NCBI GenBank assembly: GCA_026874595.1
Contig: CM049306.1
Location: 62,690,019-62,754,018 of the forward strand
DNA: 64,000 bases
DNA from: Sipunculus nudus
Lineage: Eukaryota > Annelida > Sipuncula > Golfingiida > Sipunculidae
Direction: 5' to 3'
The position numbers and the translations under genes were made by a program. The notes below the pieces were generated by a model. The model had not been told where the DNA came from, searched no databases, and worked only from the letters and a program-made list of their open reading frames with translations. Of this stretch, positions 11,731 to 24,284 are shown piece after piece (positions within the stretch are counted from its first letter, which is position 1; each line of letters starts with the position of its first letter).

Positions 11731-13996
11731 GCCGCTACGTTACCAAATAATTGGTCTCCGCTACGTGACCATATACCTGAAGGCCGCCACGTTACCAAAT
11801 AATGGGTGTCCGCTACGTGAGCATATGCTAGATGGCCGCTAAATGACCAAATAATTGGATTCTGCTACGTGACCATATACTTGTTGGCCGCTACGTTACC
11901 AAATAATTTGTCTCCGCTTGGTGACCATATAGTTTATGACCGCTACGTTTCCATATAATTGATCTCGGCTGCGTGACCATATAGATGATGGCCGCAACGT
12001 TACCTAATAATTTGTCTCGGCTGCGTTACCATATACTTGATAGCGGCTACGTTACCAAATAATTGGTCACTGCTACGTGACCATATACTTGTTGGCCGCT
12101 ACGTTACCAAAAAATTGGTCTCCGCTACGTGACCATTTACTTGATGGCCGCTACGTTACCAAATAATTGGTCTCCGCTACGTGACCATATACTTTATGGC
12201 CGCTACGTTTCAAAATAATTGATCTCCGCCACGTAACCATATATTTGCTTGCCGCTACGTTACCAAATAATTGGTCTCCGTTACGTGACCATATAATTGT
12301 TGGCCGCTACGTTACCAAATCATTTGTCTCCACTACGTGACCATATACTTGATGGCCGCTACGTTACCAAATAATTGGTCTCCGCTACTTGACCATATAC
12401 TTTATGGCCGCTACGTTTCCAAATAATTGATCTCCGCCACGTAACCATATATTTGCTTGCCGCTACGTTACCAAATAATTGGTCTCGGCTGCGTGACCAT
12501 ATACTTGATGGCCGCTACGTTTCCAAATAATTGATCTTCGCCACGTAACCATATATTTGATGGCCGCTACGTTACCAAATAATTGGTCTCGGCTGCGTGA
12601 TCATATACTTGGTGGCCGCTACGTTACCAAATAACTGGTCTCCGCTACGTGACCATATACCTGAAGGCCGCCACGTTACCAAATAATTTGTCTCCGCTTT
12701 GTGACCATATAGTTTATGACCGCTACGTTTCCATATAATTGATCTCGGCTGCGTGACCATATAGATGATTGCCGCAACGTTACCTAATAATTTGTCTCGG
12801 CTGCGTTACCATATACTTGATAGCGGCTACGTTACCAAATAATTGGTCTCCGCTACGTGACCATATACTTGTTGGCCGCTACGTTACCAAAAAATTGGTC
12901 TCCGCTACGTGACCATTTACTTGATGGCCGCTACGTTACCAAATAACTGGTCTCCGCTACGTGACCATTTACTTGATGGCCGCTACGTTACCAAATAATT
13001 GGTCTCCGCTACGTGACCATATACTTGTTGGCCGCTACGTTACCAAATAATTGGTCTCCGCTACGTGACCATTTACTTGATGGCCGCTACGTTACCAAAT
13101 AACTGGTCTCCGCTACGTGACCATATACCTGAAGGCCGCCACGTTACCAAATAATTTGTCTCCGCTTTGTGACCATATAGTTTATGACCGCTACGTTTCC
13201 ATATAATTGATCTCGGCTGCGTGACCATATAGATGATTGCCGCAACGTTACCTAATAATTTGTCTCGGCTGCGTTACCATATACTTGATAGCGGCTACGT
13301 TACCAAATAATTGGTCTCCGCTACGTGACCATATACTTGTTGGCCGCTACGTTACCAAAAAATTGGTCTCCGCTACGTGACCATTTACTTGATGGCCGCT
13401 ACGTTACCAAATAATTGGTCTCCGCTACGTGACCATATACTTTATGGCCGCTACGTTTCAAAATAATTGATCTCCGCCACGTAACCATATATTTGCTTGC
13501 CGCTACGTTACCAAATAATTGGTCTCCGTTACGTGACCATATAATTGTTGGCCGCTACGTTACCAAATCATTTGTCTCCACTACGTGACCATATACTTGA
13601 TGGCCGCTACGTTACCAAATAATTGGTCTCCGCTACTTGACCATATACTTTATGGCCGCTACGTTTCCAAATAATTGATCTCCGCCACGTAACCATATAT
13701 TTGCTTGCCGCTACGTTACCAAATAATTGGTCTCGGCTGCGTGACCATATACTTGATGGCCGCTACGTTTCCAAATAATTGATCTTCGCCACGTAACCAT
13801 ATATTTGATGGCCGCTACGTTACCAAATAATTGGTCTCGGCTGCGTGATCATATACTTGGTGGCCGCAACGTTACCTAATAATTTGTCTCGGCTGGTCCG
13901 CTTCGTGACCATTTACTTGATGACGGCTACGTGACCAAATAATTGGCCTCCGCTACGTGACCATATTCTTAACGGCCGCTATGTTTCAAAATACTT
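11731..13996 (+). repeat. 52-bp satellite array, about 43.5 units, with higher-order duplication
   Basis: The unit is exactly 52 bp, and phase is kept for 41 units from 11731 to 13863. Each unit is two 26-bp halves, GCCGCTACGTTACCAAATAA... and TCCGCTACGTGACCATATAC..., identical at 20 of 26 positions, so the array is a dimer of an ancestral 26-mer. Segments recur at exact multiples of 52. The block beginning CTGAAGGCCGCCACG occurs at 11777, 12661 and 13129 (884 = 17 units and 468 = 9 units). The block beginning GATCTCCGCCACGTAAC occurs at 12221 and 13469 (1248 = 24 units). An 8-bp slip near 13893-13905 breaks phase close to the right edge, where units also diverge. ORFs inside are repeat read-throughs. 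Confidence 0.95.
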
Positions 13997-16368
13997 AGTA
14001 TGAAGACGGACCGTCGATATCCACGTGAAGCAGTCGCAGCAAGTAAAAATTGTCCCTATACCTATACACTTAATTTTCTGGAACAAGTCTCATGCAGCTC
14101 ATTCGTGCCTTCCGAAACCATGAAGTAGACTTGTTGATGTACCAGAATAATAACATACGTGAAAAAGACGTATGTAAATTTCCCTTTATCCCCTTGTTAT
14201 TGCCCATTCATCATGTTGTCACTTTTATTAATTGACTATTTCACTGATATTACATTGAAACTTTTGGTAATTATTCAGTCAGTTTTAAAAAAGCAGCAGT
14301 CCACCATTGTTTCTCTAGTCAGTCACAAATGATCTTGGCGATGTGATCTTTTAATCTAGCGGCCGGTCAGTTTATAGAAGTTTTCAGCGACGATTGAATG
14401 AGCGTTTCTTGAGTTGAGTTTATGATTCCCCTTCTTTATTATTTCTCTATCTCGTATAACCGAGGCGAGTGTACACAGATAATGATTCCCTTAAATCTAA
14501 AGGAAAGCTCTTTTCATTTATGAAATCATAATAAAGCGGCTCGCGCAAATTTTGATCCCATATTTTAGGACTTCTCTATAGCAGTCTCAATTGATTTATA
14601 TATATATATATATTGAGCTGTTTGACATATGGGTCCATTGCTGAAGCAATGACAAAGGCAACTTTATGTAAAAGAACAAAGATACTCTGACAGCGAGTCT
14701 CGCTCGGTATCTGTCTCTCTCTTCCTCTCCCTCTCGCTCTCTCTCTGCCTGTTTTGGACCCCTCTGGCCACGTATAAACAGATGAAAAATGAACGACTTA
14801 AATAATTCAAACATTAATTGGCATGAGGTGAGCTAATTTAAAAACTTCTGCAAGCTTAGGTTCCCTTTTACTTCACCCCTACAATCTACTGCACGTCACC
14901 ATCTGTCATGAGTTGGTCGTATTAGTTATTATAACTGGTTGTACAAGTCACGTGAAAAAAAGTAGTTTATATTATAAACTACTCAGTTCTAATTTCAAAC
15001 CTATTAAATATCCAATGCAGCAACTAGGCGGCAATCATTGATCGGGCGATGCACGCGCTGTGTATAGGTTGACAGATGTGATCGCGCCCGGTCCACTGTT
15101 TTTAACATTCGTTTACAAGAGTAAGCAAACGGTTTCAGGAGAATATTTTGGCAAGTACACATTTATTTTAAAGGGAAGAAGTTATTTTTCGTGTCAATTC
15201 AACATGCTTTATAGGTGATTGGACCCCTTTAAGAATTGTTCAAGCGTTTGCTTTTAAACTTACTTGACGATTCGCAGTTTAGATGAAAAGAACCTGTAGT
15301 ATGTTGGGACATTTGAAGCTGGCTGCTCAGTTTGAAAGTCTCTACCGGCTTGGGAAATCACTGTTCAGTTTGAAACCCCCATTGCGCCGTTTTGTTCTCG
15401 TCTTGGCACCAAATCACTGTCACTGAGCGTCTGGCAGTCACTGACAAAAAAAATCGATAAAGTGAAGGAGTGAGAGACATGACGCAGTGAGCATACTAGA
15501 GTTACAAAAGCGAAACATCGGATGACCTCGACTAACACGGAAGCATGTTGTCTCAGTCTTGAAGAGAACACCCCATTTCCCTAAGATAATAATGTTTATG
15601 TATAACATATTTTTTAATTATATATACATTAAGATATATTTTATGGATATTCATATGTTTAAAAAATGATAATACGCATGCAGCAGTTAGGTAGTTTAAA
15701 TTATGTCATGTGACCTTACTTGGCAAAACGCATATATTACTTTTTTCTGTGTATACGGCTACCCAACTGTCTTTAGACTGCATTCAAAGAGGAAGGTGTA
15801 ATAAATCAATGATATCTTTAATTTGACTCCCGAAAATTTGCTGCCTTGTAATCTCACACGTAACAACAACCTATATACTGGTATCTGGTAACAGTCTTAC
15901 CTAATAAATATACACTGCATAGTGAACTGATTCTATTACAAGTTTCATCTATTTTCATATTTTTTTAAAGTGATATTTTAAGGGTGATGTGAGCCAGACA
16001 CAAAAAAAAGAATAATTCTGGACTTAACATAAACAAACAGTTTGTAAGACGAGGCCAGTTCAAACACCATTATAGCCAAGGGTGCGTAGGTATTGCTTGG
16101 AACTGTGTTTTCCAGTTGATAGTTCCGGGGACATTTACGGGGAAACTGCTGATTGTACGGCCGAACTCTGTGATGAAATCGTTCCCCCGAGGCGTTCACC
16201 AAAGACCTGAATGATCTCACTGCTCCTGTTGCTCGGCCAAACACCTCTTTGTTACAGGACAACCTGATTGACCGACCATTACCGTGGACGGACGGGACGT
16301 GACCGGATAATACGGAGCCGGGATACCCGGGATAGTAAAGGGCTAGTAGTCGCTGTATACCTGTCTGT
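13997..16368. other. Anonymous DNA with minor simple repeats
   Basis: No gene is recognised. Minor features are a TA tract (about 14597-14612), a CT-rich tract (about 14700-14752) and a perfect inverted repeat AGTAGTTTATA-t-TATAAACTACT at 14961-14983. The stretches 15035-15115 and 16080-16350 are GC-richer without recognisable exons. Confidence 0.45.
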
Positions 16369-16387
16369 CAGTCTCTCCCCCCCCCCA

Positions 16388-16473
<86 letters not shown>

Positions 16474-16476
16474 AGT
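16369..16476. repeat. Compound microsatellite (CT)n-(AT)n-(GT)n
   Basis: A C-run and CT-rich stretch is followed by (AT)n at about 16398-16432 and (GT)n at about 16436-16474. Confidence 0.95.
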
Positions 16477-16904
16477 TATAGTCAATCAGTGAAATCAGTC
16501 ATTTAATGAAATGTATTTACATTTCGGGCATTTCGCGTCATAACGCCCAAGAGAGTGCAGATGTGTCAGTTTGCCGTCTGATACACGTAGCTGCAACGGT
16601 TTTGCCCCTTCAAAGATATACTCCAAAAAGGTAGGTGTTACATAAGCATATCAAGCGGTACCGATGACTGTCGTTATATTGTGGAAGACTCGTTTTCTTA
16701 CATATAAATATAAAAAAAAAAAAAAATCTCACGGCTCTCATATATCAGTTTCCTGTTCTACGAAACAGATCGAACCTACCATTAAACCTGCTTGTTTATT
16801 TTCTGTGTACATCCACCATGTGTGGGAAAAGTTTAAGTAAAAAGTTAAAATTAAAAGAACAAGCATATATTCGCAGGTATATCTATAAAACGCATCCTTA
16901 TTAT

Positions 16905-17155
16905 GTTAAAAATTCAGGGGCGTCAATACAGGGGGAGAGGGGTATCCCCCCCCCAACATTTAAGCAAGGGGTGGGGGGGGGGGGGTCAGTTTATTCATCC
17001 ACCTGCTATTCATGGAGTAATATTTATATATTTGAAATGAAATATATATATTATTTATTAGAATTATTTATTTTTCGTTCCATTTCTGAATTCATCATGA
17101 ATTATATATATCTAAACCTGGTTTAGAATTAATGTATACTGGAAACATAATATAC

Positions 17156-17198
<43 letters not shown>
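16905..17198. repeat. G/C homopolymer tracts and (AT)n tract
   Basis: GGGGCGTCAATACAGGGGG (from about 16918) is followed by C and G runs up to about 16986. Such 'GGGGCGT..CAGGGGG' stretches resemble transposon termini, but no partner end was confirmed. An (AT)n tract runs about 17159-17198. Confidence 0.6.
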
Positions 17199-17201
<3 letters not shown>

Positions 17202-18054
17202 CTACATGCGTGCATGAAGCTTGATAGTCGATATCATACTATGCATATATAGGAATATACGATTTATTAGACCGATTTAAAGGGAGCCTCCCCCCCTTCC
17301 AGCATTCCCCAGCTGAAAATACAAACGTAGTTACCTCTCCACAGAATAATTTATATTCAGGACGCATCTTTTACTATTCTATCGAAAAACACGTTACTTT
17401 AAAAAAGCAACTCTCTCTCAACATAAATTTGATATTAATAATTTACTTATATAATATATTAACATGATGTATATGAAAACATTTTTTATGTATTAGTTTA
17501 AAAGAGAAAATTAATATATTCAAATTTAAAAAGACCAACGGTATAATTACATGCCCGAATCAGAGCGGCCGGTACGCTTTCTACAGCTTTCCGGGCCCTG
17601 TTTATGAGATAATTGCAAATCAGTATAATTACTAGGCTAATTTCTTCCACGGATTTGTCTTCCCGCCTAATAAATATCAATCCGAAAATCTGCCTGGTCA
17701 GTATGGTATAATTAAAGGGTTCCAAATCACACCAGAATTTCAACATTTGAAAGAATTTTATTGGGTCACGTGAACCTGCACGAGCCCCATGCATTTGTGC
17801 CAATCGGATTTAAACCTATTGTTACGGAACCTAATAAAAACAGATCACGAATGCGTGATGAACACAAATTCTGTAACGGAGATAAAAAAATATATCAGAT
17901 TCTGTAACACTAGGCGCGGGAAATGTCTAGGGGAATGAATAAGGAAGTCAGTGGTTTTTTGTTAACAAATAACTATAATTTATTCTTAAAACAACCCTAA
18001 CAATACAATACACTAAATCAATACAAATTATACAGTAAAACAGCAGTATAACAA
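17199..18054. other. Anonymous DNA
   Basis: No gene is seen. Two TGTAACG/TGTTACGG words (about 17820 and 17873) resemble LTR-type termini, but no direct-repeat partner was found. Confidence 0.4.
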
Positions 18055-18322
18055 CAAGTCAATACAATCACATAGAAAATAATGTGCACAGTACCTGGTT
18101 ACCAACACCATCACAACGATAAGTCCTTTAAATGTAAACTCCCGGAGAATGACAGTCCAGTGGATAGTTCTTGCAACAACCCAGAAAGTAAACTGAAGTC
18201 CAAATGCATAAAATCCAGGAGAAAGTCTTTGAAAATGTATAATTGCGGCATTTGTCGGGTAAGGTCCTAGAATCTGACACACGCTTCTGCGTCCGCTGGA
18301 ATCTTCTCTGCTCTCTGCCCCC
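18055..18322 (+). repeat. Dispersed repeat R1, copy A
   Basis: This matches 33585-33871 in order over about 270 bp with indels. Shared anchors are TCAATACAATCACA, AATGTGCACAGTACCTGG, CGGAGAATGACAGTCCA, CCAGAAAGTAAACT and GTCCGCTGGAATCTTCTC. Similarity stops just before a C-rich tract here. The family is unknown; it has no coding potential, and an LTR or transposon end are both possible. Confidence 0.8.
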
Positions 18323-18484
18323 CCCCCCCGGGTGAAAAGCTACATATATGTTTTTTAAAACAAAAGCCAAAAAAGAAGTCTTGTAAGCACTAAGCCAGCC
18401 CATGCAGGACCCCTTTGGCTATTCCTGGCAACTGCCGATAACAAACTATATTTCAGCTATTACATATAACACTCTAAAAAGTGA

Positions 18485-18960
18485 GAACATGTTTATGATA
18501 TGTTTCATGTTTCTATATGAAACATCATTTTGTCCACTTTTTGAAACATGCTTTTTCGTGAAGCATGTTTTACAGAGAGCCTTGTTGAGACATGTTTTGA
18601 AACATGTGTCATATATCTGCAACATGTTTCTCTTGAAACATCATTTTTAAGTTGAAACATCATTTTGTCCACTTTTTGAAACGTCATTTTTACACGAAAC
18701 ATGTTTCACAGGAAACTACTTGGTGAGACGTGTTTTAAAACATGTTTCAAATATCTACAACATGTTTCTATTGGAGGCATCTTTGATAAGATGAAACATT
18801 TGTTTGACGTGTTTTGAAACATGCTTCAAATTTCTTAAAACATGCTTCTATTTAAAACATGAGGAATACGTTGATACATTTAGTTCAATCTAGTTTCATG
18901 AAACACCATTAACAGTTGAACTTGAAACATTTGAAACATGTTTTCAGTTATTAAAAATAC
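18485..18960. repeat. GAAACATGTTTC-rich degenerate repeat tract
   Basis: GAAACAT and its complement ATGTTTC recur about every 15-40 bp across roughly 475 bp. Perfect palindromes GAAACATGTTTC occur, as in ACGAAACATGTTTCACAGG near 18696. Longer partial units such as CATCATTTTGTCCACTTTTTG recur near 18520 and 18658. Because the core is self-complementary, the tract could form many alternative hairpins. Confidence 0.8.
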
Positions 18961-20555
18961 ATTTCAAGTTAAAAACAAGTACTCTACAACAGGTTGAACT
19001 GTCATTTTTTCATTTTTAAAAGGTAAATTTTCCTTAAATATGCTTCCAGGAGGCGTCATAGGACCTAACATACTCCGGAGGCATGTTACCCAATGGGTGA
19101 AATAATGTCTGTTCTAAGTTTAAAAGCTCTCAAGATCATTTGAAACACGAAACGCCTTCTTCGGAAATTTGTATTAAAAGTTAAGATTTGTTTAATTGCT
19201 AGACATTGCTTAATGCATATCACAGGGAGATGGCTTTATTGTAGCATATGGTACATGTTTCTGTTTTATTTAGATCCCACAATTTAATATTTCTGATTTT
19301 AATATTGATTTTACCGACATTAAAATTAAAACATGACAATAACGACCCTGAATTCTGTATGCTTCTTCAAACTGTAATAGATTAATCCATGACCTTGAAT
19401 TTGGTATGCTCCATGAAACATAATTACAATGCCGATTTTGGACAAAGTTATATCTTAACTTCCATCTATGACCAGAAGGATCCTAAATTTTGATGGTGCG
19501 TGACTAAACACAACGTCGTGTTAATATCCAATATGTCTTGAAGTTACCAAACCGTATATATTGATTAATCAATCATTGGTAGAAGAAAAGATACTGGAAA
19601 TTACTAATATTTTACTGATTTTTACAGACGAACGCTGCGGAACGTAGACGAATTTAATTAACCACTGTCCACATTTAAAAATGTAGTTTTTCAAAGAGCA
19701 AACACTTACTATGAAACAAATCAAAAATACATTCTTACTTTATCTGAAAAGTTGAGTTGTCGTTCAAGCAAAGTATATGAAAACTGCAATATTCACACTT
19801 CAGAAACACTAAAAAACTACCATAACAAAGTTGTCTCTAATAAAACAACTAGAACGTTATAGGAAATATGATTTCTTCCCCATTCTGGGTCAGTTTGATT
19901 GAAAAAGAAGAATTGTTTAAATGAAAAGAAAAGAAAAATTATTATTAATAAACAGTTAGTGTTATATAAACATAATCCATGTTATATTTATTCTTATCAT
20001 TTTTATTCAAGATAATGAGTCAATTTACATGATTTTTTTCATGAAAAAATAAACCTGTATTATAAACAATATTACAGTCGAAGACCAAACATCACTTGAA
20101 AATAGCAAAAATATATAACAAGATAAAAGATTCACTAACCCAATGAAAATTGCAATTAAAAACAGTTTATGGAAATTATGTCTTAACTGAAATTATGAAT
20201 GTCTCAGTAAGTTAAAAAAATAACACACTTAAAACTGAAATTAAAAAAGAATTACTAAAATTATGTTGCATTTAGTTAGGAGGGTAGGACATACTTAGAA
20301 TGTAATACCACCCTAACAGTACATAACAGGTCCCCCTTACACAGGTCCTCCATCACATTTGATAGTCATACTAACTGAAACAACATTTAGACCTATAATT
20401 TACCTATAAATACATTTCCAAGAAGGACATATGATGGAAAGGCAGACTTTTTAATGATAAAAATGCAGCAAATTTAAAATTGCATCCCCATCAGAGATTA
20501 GGATTGTCTCAATAATTTTTTGCGGACACGGCCCTTCGAGCCCCGAAACGCTGTA

Positions 20556-20636
<81 letters not shown>

Positions 20637-22189
20637 CCTTGTTTCTTTAGACCAATTAATCTTTATACAAATCTTAATACGTCCAGTGTAAAGTTCTGTA
20701 ATCCACTCTCAATAATTCGTCACTTATTAACAGGAATTGACTCCAGGGTGTGTACATAAAGTGTTATGAAGTGCAGCGACTACTTTATTCAAGACCTGTC
20801 CCCCGGAAAGCCAAGACATGCCATGAAATAGAGGACATTATTTCTGCGCCACGCTCAGTATTATCAAACAATAAACCATATCATATTGGGGAGGGAATAA
20901 TGAAAACGCAGCTGGTAATTTCACAGCTAATCTCCTTGTTTATCTGACCATCTCCTCTTCCCGCTTCCGATTACATCCAATTTACGTGAATTATTCATCG
21001 ACGGGATCTAATTGACAAACCCTGAAACTTAAGTGGGCTCGATTTGTTAATTAGGTTGGGATCTTGCGGGTTTTATCTAAGTGAATAAGAACTATACATA
21101 CTCTTTAATTAACCTTCCTTACTCTGTTGTGATCCATCATTATAATAAAAATCCAAAAGGTGAGACATTCGGATATTCATTTGATTTCAAAATTTACTCT
21201 CCTAGCTGTACTGGAACTTTTTTTTCTAGTTTATCTTGGAAGACTTTACTAGAACCTGGAACCATTGCGGGGCCGTCCAGTAGTACGTGATGTTGTATCA
21301 CTTGATTAAAGGGGCAGTTTGAGTACACATAGTTTTAATTATCGCAACTACCGCATTAAGTTCCAGAGTGACAAGTTTTCACTTGCCGGACTGCCCAGAT
21401 TTTATTTTGTACCACTGACAGATGGTGTAGTAACGATGGCACCCTGATAAATAATAATATATAAAATCATAAATGAAAATACTGCATGGTGTATTCCCAT
21501 TTATGTCAAAGTAATAAGAACATACGTTGTCGCCTCCAGATTTTCTTGAGCTTTTCCTTTGCCAAAACATTTGTATAATAGGGGAACCGTAATAGACGCC
21601 CCGAATTCAATCAGGGGTGATCGTAGGTTCTTGTCATTGACTGAAGATTTAGCGTTTAATTTAACAACTAAGAGAAAGTAGAACAAAATGCGAATAAACA
21701 CGACATTGCAGATTGGTCAGAGGTAGTTTCCTTATTTGCTGAGACATAACCCAGGGTCAGAACAATAAAGCTCAGTCAGGTGTTGAATCACGCTTGTCTC
21801 TGCTTGAAATTTTCTAGAATCGTGACCTTTCGAAAATAACAGCAAAAAATTGACCGTCTACAAGTACTTTTGCACCCACCATCTTTATTAACGGGGCAAT
21901 GGCCATTCCACCAGCAGGTGTGCCATCAATGTGTCAACCAACGTTTGTTACATCACGACACTCCCCAATATTATCACCTGCAGTCACTGGACTTCGCCCA
22001 ATATTTTTTGGTCACACGCCGGTTTCCTAAAATCTGAATATCATTGATAAATCCCATGAAGGAATACCACTTATACCATTGACTCATACGTGAGCTTGTT
22101 GCAAAATTGTGATATCCTCATCTTACCTTCCAATGGGAGACGCGCCATGGGGTTGACATGCTCAATTATTCCTTGCTCACCTTAATCTC
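18961..22189. other. Anonymous, very AT-rich DNA
   Basis: No gene is recognised. 19.2-20.5 kb is especially A/T-rich and has no motif. 20.64-22.19 kb holds short ORFs without domains. Confidence 0.5.
20558..20634. repeat. (TA)n microsatellite
   Basis: An almost pure TA run interrupted once near 20598. Confidence 0.95.
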
Positions 22190-22965
22190 ATATTAATCTT
22201 ATATATACTGATTACCTCCTCATTGCTGGTGACTTCAGTGCAAGACTAGGGAACCTTAATAAACTAAGTAACCTTAGCGATAAAATTGCAGATGATGATA
22301 TTCCAAACAGACAATGCTTTATGTATGTTAACATGCATGGATCTATTTTACAGGAATTCCTACATGAACCTAAGAATTGAATAGTAAATGGTATAGGGTG
22401 AATCCAGAACAAATGACTTTACTTTTATTTGAATTAGATAAATCAATTGTCGATTATTTAATAATTCCCCATGACAGCTTGGAACGAGTAACGTTTTTCA
22501 AAGATTTCAGGTATATGAACTGATTGAAACATTACAGCTAATGCCTCTGCTTTTTAAAATTGTAAAGCCTCTGATCATGCCCTGTTGTATGCAGAAATCC
22601 TAGCTTAAAGTGTTACATGACATTTAATGTATAAAGCTTCAGTATCGGTTCCTAATGCATTTAAAGAATATATGAATTTTACAAAACAAAGGCAGTGTTT
22701 TTCATAATGAAAGTATAGCGATTAACGCCAGGGAATATAGTTAAAAATTGCACGATTGCTCTTATATAAACCATGATTTTACAAGGAATGTTTTCACATT
22801 ATTCTGAATGAAATGGATACTTTAGTTTTTCAAGATGTAAAGTGTACAGCATTAAACAACAGATGTACAAATGCGACTGAAACATAACCGAAACCGTTGT
22901 GGGATAATGATTTAAAATTTTTAAGTAGGCTTGATGACTATATGATCTGATGTCCGTCTTAGGGA
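22190..22965 (+). pseudogene. Decayed LINE 5' ORF2 fragment (EEP endonuclease domain)
   Basis: Plus-strand frames encode a broken endonuclease/exonuclease/phosphatase domain of a non-LTR retrotransposon. At 22204-22260 one frame reads YTDYLLIAGDFSARLGN, the GDFNAR-type metal-binding block, and runs to a stop at 22380. Further on KSIVDYLIIPHDSLERVTFF (about 22440-22500) matches the SVVDY...P.D block, and SDHALLYAEI (about 22572) the terminal SDH catalytic block. WDNDLKFL near 22904 corresponds to the linker ahead of the reverse transcriptase. Several frameshifts and stops make it dead. The RT itself is absent and the sequence becomes unrecognisable by about 23000. Confidence 0.8.
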
Positions 22966-23259
22966 ATTCGAGTTCAACTATTTATTGGTACCTAAAAAGA
23001 AAGAAATGCGACAGCAAAAGAGCACTGTCAAAATAACAAAAAAATAACTATATGATGATTGATATTTCGTCTTTATATCCTATGTAACTGCAGGAAGATC
23101 AGGTGTCAATCGGACAGTATTATATATCAGGAACAGCTGCTTCCGATAAAGTACACGACTGTAATTGTGCACACCATGTATCCAACTCCGTATGGCAACC
23201 GCAGTCCAGAAAGTACTTATTTCCAAGTTACTTGCCTATGTAAGGCAAAAAGAAAATAT

Positions 23260-23540
23260 TAAAAATAGTTATTTTAAATTTTTCTTAACAGGGAAGTTTT
23301 GCCATATTTCCTGTGTGAAATAAATTTTCTGCATATAGTTTTGATGTATCGATACATATGTTTCGATATTTAATAAATTAGATAAAAATTTCATGTATTG
23401 TATATACCAGATAATACACTTTTTCCCTGTAAACTGATACGATGAAACATATCGCGATACGTATCGCAATACGCTGTCAAATATCGCAGTATATTGCAAT
23501 ACGAAAATTATAGGTGAAACCCAGCCCTATTAAGGAAAAT
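23260..23540 (-). mobile_element. Transposon end with ATCG-rich subterminal repeats
   Basis: Read on the minus strand from 23537 it starts AATAGGGCTGGG, followed by TTCGTATTGCAATATACTGC and repeated TATCGC/ATACG words. It shares these words with the ends of the element at 9.87-10.71 kb. Only one end is visible. Confidence 0.45.
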
Positions 23541-24284
23541 AATTTTTCCCAGGTACCGAGACACATGTCGCCCTAGTGGGCATGGAAAAATGCTCTTGAT
23601 TGGTTAAACAAGATTTTACTTTATTATCGGTTGCTTGAACTAAATATTTATGGCAAAATCTATAAAAAGAGACTTATTGTTACTCTGTACTCTGTCACAG
23701 ATTTCTCTTTTATTGTGTTTAGCATTCTTACATGTGTCTGTGTAGCGCTAGCATTGTCCGTTACCATGGGAGACGCGCAAGCTGGGCCGGCCCACGTGTG
23801 ACCCTGGCGTGAATATACTTTTTGTGCATACGGCGTCTAAATATTCATATTTCCATGATACGTTGAAGTAACCCTGGATCGTAAAATAAGTTGATATAAG
23901 CGATTTGTTTGATTAAGGATGACGATGGTAGTTCGGGGCATAGCATCACAAACCACTGCAGAACTACCTCCAGATACAGTGCAAGATTAAGAATATCCAT
24001 GAGGTGCCGAAGAAGTGAAATGTAATACAGCGACATGGTTCGTAAGTGGTTTGTTGTGGTTCACTGGAGAAACATTCATATATCTACCAAATGTGTGTTA
24101 TTTCATGTGACCATGTAGGCATCTAAGAATATAAAACAGCATCCTCTTCGATTCAGTTACATACAAAACAAATTCCGCGATTAATGGAAAGATACGATAG
24201 GCAAAGAATCTTCTTCTTGCTGAGCACGGGTGCAGAAACATTTAGAAGACAGAGAAAAGAGCAGCAGTATCCGATGGGCACGAT
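23541..24284. other. Anonymous DNA
   Basis: No gene or repeat array is recognised. Confidence 0.5.

Noticed and set aside
16268-16485. ORFs on both strands ending in YIYIYI/CVCVCV
   Set aside because: They run through the (AT)n-(GT)n microsatellite.
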